Below, in pieces: positions 1 through 8,785 of a DNA stretch of 50,670 bases (the first letter of the stretch is position 1; each line of letters begins with the position of its first letter). Where the stretch lies: NCBI RefSeq assembly GCF_030376605.1, contig NZ_JARRAE010000020.1:1-50670 (forward strand). The letters are read 5' to 3'. The position numbers were made by a program, and so were the translations under genes. The stretch is from Pseudochrobactrum sp. sp1633. Lineage in GTDB: Bacteria > Pseudomonadota > Alphaproteobacteria > Rhizobiales > Rhizobiaceae. Under the pieces are notes generated by a model, which saw nothing but the letters and a program-made list of their open reading frames with translations, was not told where the DNA came from and searched no databases.

Positions 1-132
1 CTTCTCAGCGGCAATCAACAGTCTGGCATGCAGTGGAACCAGATGCGGTATCAATGGACCACATCTGGAAAGCAGGTACAATTCCAACTTTGTTGCAACC
101 GATGCTGTTGGCGGGATTTCGCGCGCACCTGC

Positions 133-402
133 TCAACGATATACTTGCCTACGGTTGCCTATCCGTACGACAAGAATGCACAATTCGGCATCCTCGATAC
201 TGGCGATCACACGATAGTCCCCCACCCGATATTTCCAGAAACTCCCGAGCGAAGAGCCTTTTAAAGCTTCGCCTATGCTACGCGGATCCTCCAGCATTGC
301 CACGCGCCCATGCAGAAAAACCAAGACGCGTTTTGCTACCTGTTTGTCCAGTTTCGACAGTTCCCGCTCAGCTGAACGCTCAAATTTAATCCGCCAGACC
401 AT
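133..402 (-). CDS. RelE/ParE-family toxin
   Basis: This 89-residue basic protein has the RelE-superfamily layout: an N-terminal [13 protein letters not shown] helix, a central segment ending in [14 protein letters not shown], and a C-terminal strand with [12 protein letters not shown]. RelE-type toxins usually cleave mRNA on the ribosome, and ParE relatives poison gyrase. The sequence alone does not decide between them, although YRVGDYRVI and the C-terminal GNRRxVY are typical of the mRNA-cleaving branch. Its start overlaps the 3' end of the upstream antitoxin gene by 17 bp, so the pair is a two-gene operon in the order antitoxin-toxin. The family is clear; the target is inferred. Confidence 0.85.
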   Translation of the reverse strand: MVWRIKFERSAERELSKLDKQVAKRVLVFLHGRVAMLEDPRSIGEALKGSSLGSFWKYRVGDYRVIASIEDAELCILVVRIGNRRQVYR

Positions 403-613
403 AACGCAGCATCAGTTCCTCAATGCCTACGACATCAGACTTTCCATTTCTAACGTCGGCCAATCGTTGTTCTGCCAGGTAGAGATCTTCCAGATCCTCA
501 ATGTGATCAACGATGGCTTGGGTAACATAAAACGTTTTGCTACGACCGGTTCGTGATGCAAGATCGTTCAGGCGCGCTTCGACATCGTGAGGTAGCCTAA
601 TCGAAATAGCCAT
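386..613 (-). CDS. Ribbon-helix-helix antitoxin of the RelE pair
   Basis: This 75-residue protein starts [19 protein letters not shown], a typical ribbon-helix-helix DNA-binding beginning (strand, then helix). An acidic C-terminal part ([11 protein letters not shown]) would wrap the toxin. The ATG at 613 was chosen because GGAG lies six bases upstream and the homologous region begins there; the reading frame stays open farther upstream but looks non-coding. It should bind the toxin and repress its own promoter. A perfect 8-bp inverted repeat at 633-652, just upstream, is the likely operator. Confidence 0.85.
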   Translation of the reverse strand: MAISIRLPHDVEARLNDLASRTGRSKTFYVTQAIVDHIEDLEDLYLAEQRLADVRNGKSDVVGIEELMLRYGLAD

Positions 614-632
614 GATTATCTCTCCGCCATTA

Positions 633-652
633 ATGCGATACACGTATCGCAT
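633..652. promoter_or_regulatory. Probable operator of the RelE-type toxin-antitoxin operon
   Basis: ATGCGATA and TATCGCAT form a perfect 8-bp inverted repeat around a 4-bp centre, 20-40 bp upstream of the antitoxin start. A partial half-site (GCATACG) follows. The position and symmetry fit a ribbon-helix-helix autorepressor site. Binding is inferred. Confidence 0.55.
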
Positions 653-698
653 ACGTTGCACCACGTCAAGACAGCCAAGCGAAAACCACCTTGCGCAT

Positions 699-1088
699 CT
701 ATTTATCCGGTCCGCCTCGCGTTTCCTCTCGCCCGGATTGATCGCGCCCCAGCTTGGCTGCGAGCTGATGTTCCAGGGCATCCTTGTATAGATTCCGAGC
801 AAACATTGGCGCTGGCATCGCTTCCGTAAACTGATTCACCTTGTGTGCCCAATATCTGTCTGCCGGGTCGCGACTTGCCGCCAGCTCTCTGACAGCAGAT
901 TCGTACAAGCGCTTGACGTCCTGATGGCGAATTCTGGATGCCTGTTCCCTCGGTACATTTTTACGGAGCACTGTCGCACTAAGGCGACACTCATCCGGGA
1001 TGACCGGCCATATCTTCACAAAAGATATGGGTCTGCAGGCCGATATCGCGTGCTGTCTGCCACATAAATTCACTAAAGAATACCCCAC
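699..1088 (-). CDS. Hypothetical protein, possibly a gene 3' fragment
   Basis: The frame is open for 129 codons and overlaps the end of the DUF1612 gene by 16 bp. Only the C-terminal part (from about residue 52, RIRHQDVKRLYESAV onward) looks like normal protein: charged, helical and ending in a hydrophilic QSGREETRGGPDK tail. The N-terminal part is cysteine-rich and unlikely. I do not recognise the family. It may be the 3' remnant of a larger plasmid gene or a short protein starting internally. Confidence 0.3.
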   Translation of the reverse strand: MGYSLVNLCGRQHAISACRPISFVKIWPVIPDECRLSATVLRKNVPREQASRIRHQDVKRLYESAVRELAASRDPADRYWAHKVNQFTEAMPAPMFARNLYKDALEHQLAAKLGRDQSGREETRGGPDK

Positions 1089-2233
1089 GCGCGAAACCGC
1101 CCCCTGCCGGTCATTTCGCGTAAGCTGAGTTCTTCGACCAGGCGAAGGGCTGCGCGGGGCGTGATATCGAGCTTTGCCGCGATCATGCCAGCCGAAACCA
1201 GCGGTCTCGCCAGCACCAGCTCGATGAGCCCCGGCAGATTGGACGAAGCGCGGCGGCCGGTAAGCCGCCGTTCCAGCATCTGCCGCGCCAGTAGTAGCCG
1301 GTCATGCTCCTTGAACCCGAGCTCGATACCGGCAATCAGCCCCTCGAGACTAGCGTGCAACCGGGTTTCGAAATGGCGATGACGCCGCCGTTCGACGCGG
1401 ATGGTTTTCAGGCCGGCATTGAAGGCCAAGAGATGCGCCTGGCTTGTCAGCCCCTCGCGCCGGAGCAAGGAGGCGGCCAACAAACGGCCCAGCCACGGCG
1501 CCCGCTGCAAAACCGCAAGCTCGTTCCAGGCATCGAGCGCCAGGACGGCTTGTAACACCGGCGGCAGATCGCGGATCGACCGCAACACGGTTCGCCATTC
1601 GTCGAGCCGTTCGTCTTCATCCCAGTTGGGATCGCGGATCAGCGCGTCGGCCTCGGGTTTCGGAAACCGATGCGGCTGTCTCGCTTTGACGAGAACGTCT
1701 TCGGACCGTGCCAGTACCGCGTCAATGGCGTCGAGATCGATGCCGGGCAGATCCAGTCCGTCATCCAGACGATTTTTTCTCGCCTCCCCGTCCTGATCCC
1801 GCCGATCGACCGCCGCATCGGACACCGCGACGTTTTCGCTCTCCGCAATGGTGCCGCCGTCCCCAGGAGAGTATGCAGGCCACGCCTGCCCCGCCTGTCG
1901 CAGGCTGCGCAAACCGTTCGGGCTCAGTGCCCAGTCCGGCGCCTGCGCGGCAATGCGCCGCCTTGTCTGCAACACGTCGCGGGCAATGGTCAGCGCGTGA
2001 CTGGGCGAGCGGATATCGCGGGCTGCTTCATGCAGCACCAGATCTTCCATCTCGACCAGTTCGCCATCGAGCCACAGCGAGGCGCAGGCGTCGGCAAAAT
2101 GAAGCCGTTCGATCAGCCCCCTGCCAACAGATGAATGGGCAAGCCGCTCGTCGAGCCGCGCCAGGGCTTCACTGGCGCGGGCCAACGGCGATAGCAGGGT
2201 CTTCAGAGGCAATTGGTCGAGATCGTAACGCAT
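1073..2233 (-). CDS. DUF1612 / RHE_PE00001-family HTH protein
   Basis: This 386-residue protein matches the rhizobial plasmid family with DUF1612 and an associated helix-turn-helix domain, known from many alphaproteobacterial plasmids and without an assigned function. Features visible are an N-terminal helical segment with GRGLIERLHFADACASLWLDGELVEMEDLVLHEA, an acidic central linker (SDAAVDRRDQDGEARKN), a DPNWDEDERLDEWR segment, and a C-terminal winged-helix-like part (LVSAGMIAAKLDITPRAALRLVEELSLREMTGRGRFRAWGIL). It is divergent from the tyrosine integrase at 2316 across an 82-bp gap. A role as DNA-binding regulator is inferred from the C-terminal helix-turn-helix only. Confidence 0.8.
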   Translation of the reverse strand: MRYDLDQLPLKTLLSPLARASEALARLDERLAHSSVGRGLIERLHFADACASLWLDGELVEMEDLVLHEAARDIRSPSHALTIARDVLQTRRRIAAQAPDWALSPNGLRSLRQAGQAWPAYSPGDGGTIAESENVAVSDAAVDRRDQDGEARKNRLDDGLDLPGIDLDAIDAVLARSEDVLVKARQPHRFPKPEADALIRDPNWDEDERLDEWRTVLRSIRDLPPVLQAVLALDAWNELAVLQRAPWLGRLLAASLLRREGLTSQAHLLAFNAGLKTIRVERRRHRHFETRLHASLEGLIAGIELGFKEHDRLLLARQMLERRLTGRRASSNLPGLIELVLARPLVSAGMIAAKLDITPRAALRLVEELSLREMTGRGRFRAWGIL

Positions 2234-2315
2234 TGAATTTATGATAAATGAAGTCTTAAACGGAATCCACTATCTATTTAATGTCCGGCACTGATGATGG
2301 CCTTGGGTTGGGCTT

Positions 2316-3578
2316 ATGACTTTCGATAATTATACAGTATCGATGGTGATTGATTTGAAGCCGCAAATCAGTGAAAGTCGGGGCAAAGCCGTGCCGCAGA
2401 AAGCCCGCTTTCCGGCCAATCAAGGAGTTTTGCTCGTGCCATCAGCGCCCGTCTCCGCCGTCGAAGGACGCGCCGAAACACTCGACACGATTGCCGCCGT
2501 CCTGCCGATGAACCGGCGCGACATGCTGGCAGGCATTTTGGCCGATGAGGATGTCGAAACGCTGCGCCATTTGGTCAAGGAAGGCATGGGCGAAAATACG
2601 CTCCGCGCGCTGACCTCGGATCTGGGCTATCTCGAAGCCTGGTCGCTGGCCGCAACCGGTAGCCCCCTGCCCTTCCCGGCGCCCGAAGCCCTGTTGCTGA
2701 AATTCATCGCCCATCATCTGTGGCGACACCAACAACGCGAGATCGATCCCGATCACGGCATGCCAGCCGGCGTGGAAGAGGCATTGCGCAGCCAGGGTTT
2801 TTTGCGCGCATCCGGACCGCATGCACCGGCAACTGTGCGGCGGCGTCTGTCCAACTGGTCGACATTGACCCGCTGGCGCGGGCTGGACGGATCGTTTTCG
2901 TCACCGTGCGTCAAATCCGCTCTGCGTCTTGCCGTGCGTGCCACCAATCGTCCGCGCAGCCGCAAGAGTGCGCAGGCCATTACCGGCGACATCATGACGA
3001 AACTTCTGGAAACCTGTGTTGGCGACGATTTGCGCACGCTGCGCGATCGGGCCATCCTGATGGTCGCTTTTGCCTCTGGCGGCCGCAGGCGCAGCGAGGT
3101 CGCACGCCTCGCACTGGAACAGTTCACCCTGGAAGAGCCCGTAATCGACAAGGATGGCAGCCCCCTCCCCTCTTTGTCGATCCGCCTCGGGCGCACCAAG
3201 ACGGCCAGTGCCGAGCAAGACGAGGTCGTCTATCTGACCGGTCGCCCCGTCGACGCGCTCCATGCATGGATTGCAGCGGCGAAGATCGAAAGCGGCAGTC
3301 TGTTTCGCGCCGTCGATCGATGGAACAATGTCGGACGCCAGGCAATCGATGCCCAAACGGTCAATGCAATCGTCAAAGCACGGGCCGCGAGCGCCGGTCT
3401 CGATCCGAAGGCGTTTTCGGCGCACGGGCTGCGCTCCGGCTATCTCACCGAAGCGGCCAATCGTGGCATTCCGCTCCCGGAAGCGATGGAACAATCACGC
3501 CATCGCTCCGTGCAGCAGGCATCCGACTATTACAACAATGCCAAGCGGCGCAGCGGACGCGCGTCACGATTGCTTTAG
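2316..3578 (+). CDS. Tyrosine recombinase / site-specific integrase
   Basis: This 420-residue protein has the tyrosine recombinase fold: an N-terminal SAM-like core-binding region (about 60-200) and a C-terminal catalytic domain. Catalytic signatures visible are the first arginine in FASGGRRRSEVARL, the H-x-L-R box in AHGLRSGYLTEAA, a later histidine in SRHRSVQQ and the nucleophile in ASDYYNN. It would carry out strand exchange at a target site; in this genomic setting integration or plasmid multimer resolution are both possible. The start at 2316 has no strong ribosome-binding site, and an in-frame ATG at 2343 is a reasonable alternative. It is divergent from the DUF1612 gene, a common pairing on rhizobial plasmids. 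Confidence 0.85.
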   Translation: MTFDNYTVSMVIDLKPQISESRGKAVPQKARFPANQGVLLVPSAPVSAVEGRAETLDTIAAVLPMNRRDMLAGILADEDVETLRHLVKEGMGENTLRALTSDLGYLEAWSLAATGSPLPFPAPEALLLKFIAHHLWRHQQREIDPDHGMPAGVEEALRSQGFLRASGPHAPATVRRRLSNWSTLTRWRGLDGSFSSPCVKSALRLAVRATNRPRSRKSAQAITGDIMTKLLETCVGDDLRTLRDRAILMVAFASGGRRRSEVARLALEQFTLEEPVIDKDGSPLPSLSIRLGRTKTASAEQDEVVYLTGRPVDALHAWIAAAKIESGSLFRAVDRWNNVGRQAIDAQTVNAIVKARAASAGLDPKAFSAHGLRSGYLTEAANRGIPLPEAMEQSRHRSVQQASDYYNNAKRRSGRASRLL

Positions 3579-3600
3579 CCCCGGAAGCGTAGAGCTTGGA

Positions 3601-3792
3601 TCAGCATGGAAAACCCGGAGGCCCGGAGGAATGCTGCCGGCGGCTCGGGTAATAGAGATAATAGCCCGGGAACAGCGGACAGCAATCATCAAGCACGCGA
3701 TCGATCAGTCCGTCGGCTATGAGCGGAAGCACCTGATCCTCAGTGATATCGGCATTGAAGTGGCGCATATGATCCGCAAGGGCTGCTGGCAT
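3601..3792 (-). pseudogene. LysR-family regulator, C-terminal remnant
   Basis: Sixty-three codons encode a segment matching the C-terminal end of LysR substrate-binding domains: QVLPLIADGLIDRVLDDCC, then PGYYLYYPSRRQ, where functional relatives read roughly WCPPFPGYxLYYPSRRxPSPAFR. The DNA-binding helix-turn-helix half is absent, and the usual C-terminal AFRxLVDAL helix is lost to a frame change after SRRQHS. It is a decayed fragment beside a glycerate kinase fragment; together they look like the relic of a hydroxyacid or tartrate utilisation locus (inference). Confidence 0.6.
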
Positions 3793-3797
3793 GCCAC

Positions 3798-4017
3798 CTA
3801 TCTCTGCTGTGGCAGGATCAGGATTGCCCTTAAATCGTTGACGTTCGTCCCTGTTGGTCCAGTCACGAACAGATCATTCAGCATCGAAAAAACAGAATAG
3901 CTATCGTGCCGTGAGAGCATGTCTCTTGCATCCATGCCATTTTCCAGAATGCGCCTCGCCGTCGTCCCATCGATGAACGCCCCTGCATTCTCCTCAGATC
4001 CGTCGATACCATCCGTA
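3798..4017 (-). pseudogene. Glycerate 2-kinase (MOFRL family), C-terminal remnant
   Basis: The frame reads TDGIDGSEENAGAFIDGTT, then SRHDSYSVFSMLNDLFVTG and TGTNVNDLRAILI, which is the conserved C-terminal end of MOFRL-type glycerate kinases / hydroxypyruvate reductases (TDGIDG..AGA, then TNVNDxRAIL). Everything upstream of TDGIDG is missing: homology stops where the terminal inverted repeat of an IS6-family element begins at 4018. The gene is therefore a 3' remnant of about 70 codons and cannot encode an active kinase. Confidence 0.75.
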
Positions 4018-4826
4018 GGTATTGCCAAGTTATTTGAGGTAGGCGGCACGACCCCGTTGAGCTTTTGCTCATGCGTTCATTTCAGCAGTGTAGTCGTGCC
4101 ATAATGCAAATGCATCGATACGTGCATGGCGGTAGGAACAAGCTGTGAGTTTATGGCGATGTGGACGGAAAATCAGATTAATCTGATCGTGAGCGGCAAG
4201 GAACCTTTGCGCATGTCGCGCTGACTTGAACCGCCCAAATATCTTTTCCCGTTTTCGCGTTGGCCTATGCGAGACTTCGATGGCGTTATTCAGGCCTTTA
4301 TGAGCCCGATGATCCGCATCTGGTGAAAGATTTTGTATTGGCTTAATGTAACTGCGCAGCTTATCCGTCACGACGACACATGGTTGACCGAATTGCTTCA
4401 CCAGTCTGGAGAAAAAGCGTTTGGCAGCCTTGGTGTTACGACGTGTTTGAACCAGAATATCAAGAACATCGCCGTCCGCATCAATTGCCCGCCAAAGCCA
4501 ATACTTCTTTCCTCCGATAGAGATGACGGCCTCATCAATGTGCCATTTATCATTCGGCCTTGGTCGGTCCCTGCGGATACAGTCGGCAAAATGGCGGCCG
4601 AAGCGATTAATCCAGACGCGAACGGTTTCCCGACCGACAAGCACGCCACGCTCAGCGAGAAGATCTTCCACATCGGCCGTGCTTAACGCAAATCGGTGAT
4701 AGGTCCAGACAGCGTAGCCAATAATTTCACGAGGAAAACGAAACCCCTTCAACCGGGGAAAGGAGCTGGGTAATTTCATGCCATATTGATACCGGAAACG
4801 CCAGGCTCAAACAACTTGGCAATGCC
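4018..4826 (-). mobile_element. IS6-family insertion sequence
   Basis: The element is 809 bp, bounded by near-perfect 21-bp inverted repeats at 4018-4038 and 4806-4826 (two differences; the core is ATTGCCAAGTT). It carries one transposase gene. This size and layout are typical of the IS6/IS26 family, which moves by replicative cointegration. The eight bases outside the two ends differ, so no target duplication is present. That suggests it mediated a deletion or rearrangement here and removed most of the glycerate kinase gene. Confidence 0.75.
4069..4779 (-). CDS. IS6-family transposase
   Basis: This 236-residue DDE transposase is of normal length for IS6. It has an N-terminal helix-turn-helix region (STADVEDLLAERGVLVGRETVRVWINRFG) followed by the catalytic core with acidic residues in WHIDEAVISI, VVTDKLRSY and EVSHRPTRKREK, the usual D-D-E signature of the family. 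The gene fills the insertion sequence between its inverted repeats and appears intact. Confidence 0.92.
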   Translation of the reverse strand: MKLPSSFPRLKGFRFPREIIGYAVWTYHRFALSTADVEDLLAERGVLVGRETVRVWINRFGRHFADCIRRDRPRPNDKWHIDEAVISIGGKKYWLWRAIDADGDVLDILVQTRRNTKAAKRFFSRLVKQFGQPCVVVTDKLRSYIKPIQNLSPDADHRAHKGLNNAIEVSHRPTRKREKIFGRFKSARHAQRFLAAHDQINLIFRPHRHKLTACSYRHARIDAFALWHDYTAEMNA

Positions 4827-5396
4827 GAGCTGGACATAGTTGCTTGTGGTAGCGTACTCAGACATGATGGATAGTTATCGGAGGTTATTGATTTGAAGCC
4901 GAAAATCGGTAACTCTATTTTAAGCCCGGTATATGGCGGGCAGCAATGGCTGCCCTCCCCCGTTCGTCATATTTTGGATGAAACCCATCGTTTTGGTCTC
5001 ATTCGTCGCTAAGCGCCTGACGGATCATTCGGCCAAACGCCCTCCTTGCTGCCCTACCCCGTTTTTGAAGTCACCGAGTTCCGGTTCTCTATTTCGGCTG
5101 TCATGCTTGCTGAACATGACAAACGAACGACGAGCACGATCAATATATTCCAGGCAATTGGGCAAATTCCGGTAATCCTGGAAAACGAGTAGTACTATCA
5201 ATTCAATGGAAATGTCTCCGCTTAACCAGGCAGACTGACAACCGACCATGCTATGGCTGCATGACTCAAACCAAACAGCCTCCGGCAATCCTGATACGGT
5301 TCAGGAGAATGTTGAATAACAGTCGATCGGGCTGTTCGAAGCGAGTTGTTTTTACTTATTTTCCGCCTATTATTGCATCGAAATATTGGGGGGAAC
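4827..5396. other. Intergenic stretch with one possible very short gene
   Basis: No convincing gene of normal size. At 4893-5012 a 39-codon frame starts with TTG eight bases after a GGAGG (4880-4884) and ends in a run of basic residues (RFGLIRR). The sequence just before and at its start (about 4872-4910) resembles the 5' end of the tyrosine integrase gene at about 2335-2372, which suggests a shared leader or a broken second copy. The rest, 5013-5396, shows nothing I can name. Confidence 0.3.
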
Positions 5397-7190
5397 ATGC
5401 TCCTTGAGCTCCAGAATGTCATTTTGAAAATGGTCGCGAGGGGAGTTTCGCTGGAGACTACCCTTGAAGCCTTGTGTCGGGAGGTGGAAAACCTATTACC
5501 AGACGCGATCGTCAGTGTTTTGACTGTGGACAAGGCAGGGCGGCTGCATCCCGCGGCCTCCCCCAGTTTGCCGGTTTCTTATTCTCAATCTTTGGAGGGC
5601 ACCAAGATTGGAACAAAAGGCGGTTCTTGTGGTGCTGCTGCCTATTACAAAAAATCAATCGCTGTTCTCGATATATCAACGGACCCTCGTTGGGAACAAT
5701 ACAAGGAGTTGGCCTTACCGCACGGCTTGAAAGCGTGCTGGTCAAGCCCGATATTCGGCACGACAAGCGACGTAATCGGCACGCTTGCTCTTTATTACAA
5801 GCAATCGCGGCAACCGACTGCACTGGAGCAAAGCATCATAGAGGGATGTTTGCCATTGTGCATGATCGTGCTGGAGCATCATGAACGTCGAGAGAAAGAG
5901 CGTCACCTTGCGTTCACCGATATCACTACCGGCTTGGGAAACCGGGCAGCCTTCAGCAATGTCAGTAACATGGTTACTGACGCGCCGCTAACGCTACTTT
6001 TAATTGATATTGATAATCTCAAGGTCGTTAACGATACCTTTGGACACGCAGCTGGCGATGATTTAATTAAAACTGTTGCACACAGATTAGCAGCTTTAAA
6101 TCCAAAACTGGAGGTTTATCGACTAGGCGGCGATGAATTCGCGGTGTGTGTCAGATCGATCTCTTCTAAGAATCTAGAAACGATCCTAAAGCAAATATTT
6201 GGCACCATTGTTCAACCTGCCCCATGCCATGGCAGTATCATTTCTCCTTCAATAACGATTGGCGTCGCTAAAAGAACCCAACACAGGCAATCGACTGAAG
6301 AGCTTTACCGTCAGGCCGACCTGGCGCTTCATCATGCCAAGGAGATCTCTCGAGGCAGCTTTGTGCTTTATGAGAAATCGATGTCCACCGCCATTTCTCA
6401 AAGGCGCGAGAAAATTCGAATGGTTGTGAGAGCCATACGCGATAATCGCGTCGAGGCGTGGTATCAACCGATCATTCGCCTTGCCACGCAAGAGATAGTC
6501 GGCGTCGAGGCGCTTGCACGGATCCGGACTGAGGAGGGCTCCGTACTCTCCGCATCGCAATTCCACGAGGCTACTGCAGATGTTCAGGCTGCAAATGCAC
6601 TTACAAGCCGAATGATCAGCCTGATCGCGCGTGATTTATCGATTTGGTCAGACGAAGGCATCGACATCGCGCACGTCGGAATAAACGTCTCTGCGGTCGA
6701 TATTCGAGAGGGTACTGTCAGCAGATTTTTACAATCTAGTTTCACGGCCCACGGTGTCCCCCTTAATAAAGTTGTACTCGAACTGACCGAGTCCTTTTTC
6801 ATTGGACGCAAAGACGAGAGAATAGCAGAAGAGATCGAAACCCTTCGCTCAATGGGCGTGAAAGTAGCTCTCGATGACTTTGGGACAGGTTTTGCTTCGC
6901 TAACGCATTTGCTCACCGTCCCTCTAGATATCATCAAGATCGATAAATCTTTTGTAGAACATATTGGATTGGACATCGCGGGGGATGGCATAATTGAGGG
7001 AGTTTTGCATATCGCAAAGGGGCTTCGTATTGATTGCATTGCAGAGGGGGTAGAAACGCGGGAACAGGCCGTACGACTGCAAGAGATGGGCTGTAAACTT
7101 GGGCAGGGCTTTCTTTATTCCCAAGCGGTTCCCGCACAAGTAATTGTATCTTCGCTGAAGAAATCGAACTGGGGCCAGCGTGTTGAATGA
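5397..7190 (+). CDS. GAF-GGDEF-EAL cyclic-di-GMP protein
   Basis: This 597-residue cytoplasmic protein has three domains: GAF (about 15-160), GGDEF (about 170-325) and EAL (about 340-590). The diguanylate cyclase motif is intact (RLGGDEF, 244-248). The phosphodiesterase signatures are intact too: EAL (371-373), LDDFGTG, IKIDKSF and AEGVET. It could therefore make and degrade cyclic-di-GMP, with the GAF domain sensing a small ligand. There is no membrane segment. The ATG at 5397 was chosen because GGGGGGAA lies directly upstream; the frame is also open from a weaker TTG at 5346. No operon partner is visible. Confidence 0.93.
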   Translation: MLLELQNVILKMVARGVSLETTLEALCREVENLLPDAIVSVLTVDKAGRLHPAASPSLPVSYSQSLEGTKIGTKGGSCGAAAYYKKSIAVLDISTDPRWEQYKELALPHGLKACWSSPIFGTTSDVIGTLALYYKQSRQPTALEQSIIEGCLPLCMIVLEHHERREKERHLAFTDITTGLGNRAAFSNVSNMVTDAPLTLLLIDIDNLKVVNDTFGHAAGDDLIKTVAHRLAALNPKLEVYRLGGDEFAVCVRSISSKNLETILKQIFGTIVQPAPCHGSIISPSITIGVAKRTQHRQSTEELYRQADLALHHAKEISRGSFVLYEKSMSTAISQRREKIRMVVRAIRDNRVEAWYQPIIRLATQEIVGVEALARIRTEEGSVLSASQFHEATADVQAANALTSRMISLIARDLSIWSDEGIDIAHVGINVSAVDIREGTVSRFLQSSFTAHGVPLNKVVLELTESFFIGRKDERIAEEIETLRSMGVKVALDDFGTGFASLTHLLTVPLDIIKIDKSFVEHIGLDIAGDGIIEGVLHIAKGLRIDCIAEGVETREQAVRLQEMGCKLGQGFLYSQAVPAQVIVSSLKKSNWGQRVE

Positions 7191-7450
7191 ATGATATCAC
7201 ATGGGGTATTGCGACTATGTCGTGATTACCAACAGCGAACTTACGCAATTTATGTCGTCAACGCCGTAAACGCAGTGTCGATTTGGCCGGGTTGTGGTGA
7301 CGACTTAAGGCTCTGAGAGACCCTTTCGGGTCGCAAATCAGATTCAAACTAATTTTTGGAGATCAGCAATAGATTGTGATCTGCTTTAGGACGACCCGTG
7401 GAAAGGATCATGAGCGTTGTGCTGGGCGGCACGAGATGCGTGTCGCCGCC

Positions 7451-8057
7451 TCAGCCAATATCGACGTTCATGGCGAAGTCCCAGGATCCGACCCCGTTTT
7501 TGCCCAGACCGATCATCATCAGGCCGAGCGCCTCCAGCGTCTGGCCATGTGCAGGCCGCCGACATCGAACGGACGCAGCCCGAGACTTTCGAGGAACGTT
7601 GGACGCGCGCCTTTGCCTCCGCATCGTCGGCCGCGTTGAATGCGTCGAGCGGGCCGCCCTTAGCAAGAATGTGACCAAAGATGGTGTTGAACGCCTTAAC
7701 GACACTCTCACCGGCGGCGACGATCCTGGCCATCTCCTGCGCACCAGAACTGTCGTGGGAGGTGACGAGGCCCGAGAGGTCGGGGGCAACCGGATTGGCG
7801 ATGTCTATGATCGTCTTGCCGTCGAGCGCGCTTCCATAGTCAGCTACCGCTGCCGCCGCACCGGAATACGGCACGGCAAGGATGACGATGTCGCCCGCCG
7901 GCGTGGCGCCATAGGTCCCCGTGGTCGCACCGGCTGTCCGTTTGTCGGCCAGCGCCCGGGTCCTGGCGGGGGCACGGCTGACCACCTCGACGGTGCGTCC
8001 CGCTTTGACGATACGGCTGGCGATCGCTGTGGCCGGCAAAAACACGCCGCGAGACAA
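7451..8057 (-). pseudogene. F420-dependent NADP oxidoreductase-like gene, decayed
   Basis: The minus strand encodes most of a Rossmann-fold NADPH-dependent F420 reductase-like protein: TAIASRIVKAGRTVEVVSR, then GDIVILAVPYSGAAAAVADYG, GKTIIDIANPV and VVKAFNTIFGHILA. The glycine-rich GxGxxG beginning is replaced by unrelated residues (SRGVFLPA). After about 7630 the frame is lost; the C-terminal end (LGLMMIGLGKNGVGSWDFAM) continues in another frame down to a stop at 7451. An N-terminal truncation plus a frameshift make it a pseudogene. Confidence 0.7.
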
Positions 8058-8602
8058 AGGTCCATCAACTTCTTTCGAGGCCTTATTGCGAAAAGCAGCG
8101 AGTTGCTGTTCTTGACTATCCGTCTTAACAATCGCCGACGGATTATACGCGGATATTCAACATTCGAGCCTTCAGCAGCCATATAATGGAACGTTGCAAT
8201 TTGCAGATCGAAGGCCCCTGCATGGCTATCGTAGTCATCAATCATACCCTGTTAAAAGGAGGGGCTGATACAGATCGACATCAATGGAGCTTCGAAGAAG
8301 GCCGAAGCCATTGCTCACGGCGATAATCGCTTTGTGGAGAACTTCAATTTTTCGAACCGAGATGCCGGATGCCTTCCAGTCAGCATTCTCGCTGCCATCA
8401 ACAAGGAAACAACCCCGAGCTCAAGCGCAATCTTAGAACGTGCCAAGTTCGTCGGAGAGACAGAAGAGCCCCACAACTATACGCACTAGAATGCGATTGG
8501 CGTGGAGATCGTCATTCAACCACGACCTTAAGCGAACGGACGTAAGACTGACTTCGCGCAAAATCGATATCGCGGGGCATCATTTTGGTGTTGATTATAA
8601 AA
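8058..8602. other. Intergenic stretch upstream of the repABC operon, with one gene remnant
   Basis: Between the decayed oxidoreductase and the first parS site there is one coding-like remnant at 8265-8489 on the plus strand: 74 codons with even amino-acid use (for example AEAIAHGDNRFVENFNFSN), preceded by AAAAGGAGGG but lacking an ATG. I do not recognise the family; it may be the 3' end of a lost gene. Nothing else is seen. Confidence 0.3.
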
Positions 8603-8618
8603 GTTGGCCATGGCCAAC
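8603..8618. promoter_or_regulatory. parS: parS partition site 1
   Basis: The perfect 16-bp palindrome GTTGGCCATGGCCAAC lies upstream of repA. It has the GTT...AAC outer arms of repABC partition sites and occurs identically at 8646 and 10071, always near repAB. RepB (the ParB homologue) is expected to bind it. The function is inferred from sequence and position. Confidence 0.85.
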
Positions 8619-8645
8619 AATAATTATTTGCATCGGAAATTGAAG

Positions 8646-8661
8646 GTTGGCCATGGCCAAC
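8646..8661. promoter_or_regulatory. parS: parS partition site 2
   Basis: An identical copy of the 16-bp palindrome, 43 bp after the first (start to start). Both sit in the leader of the repABC operon, where RepB binding could serve both partition and control of the operon. Confidence 0.85.
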
Positions 8662-8785
8662 TCATTTTTCATCAAGCTCAACCTGCTGAAATCATTACGA
8701 TTTGCTATGGTTTACGAATCATGTAAAACTGGATACGGATTATTCACAATTTCTGCTTATAAAGCGCATCGACAGGAGTTATTCG

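Noticed and set aside
1-132. Open frames at the left edge of the window
   Set aside because: Too short and without recognisable motifs; could be the end of a gene outside the window, but nothing supports it.
3262-3900. A 212-codon plus-strand frame running from the integrase end into the LysR remnant
   Set aside because: It is out of frame with the integrase and covers the complement of the LysR and glycerate kinase relics; no single protein is recognisable.
5025-5288. An 87-codon minus-strand frame before the GGDEF-EAL gene
   Set aside because: Cys/Ser-rich translation without a domain signal or a ribosome-binding site.
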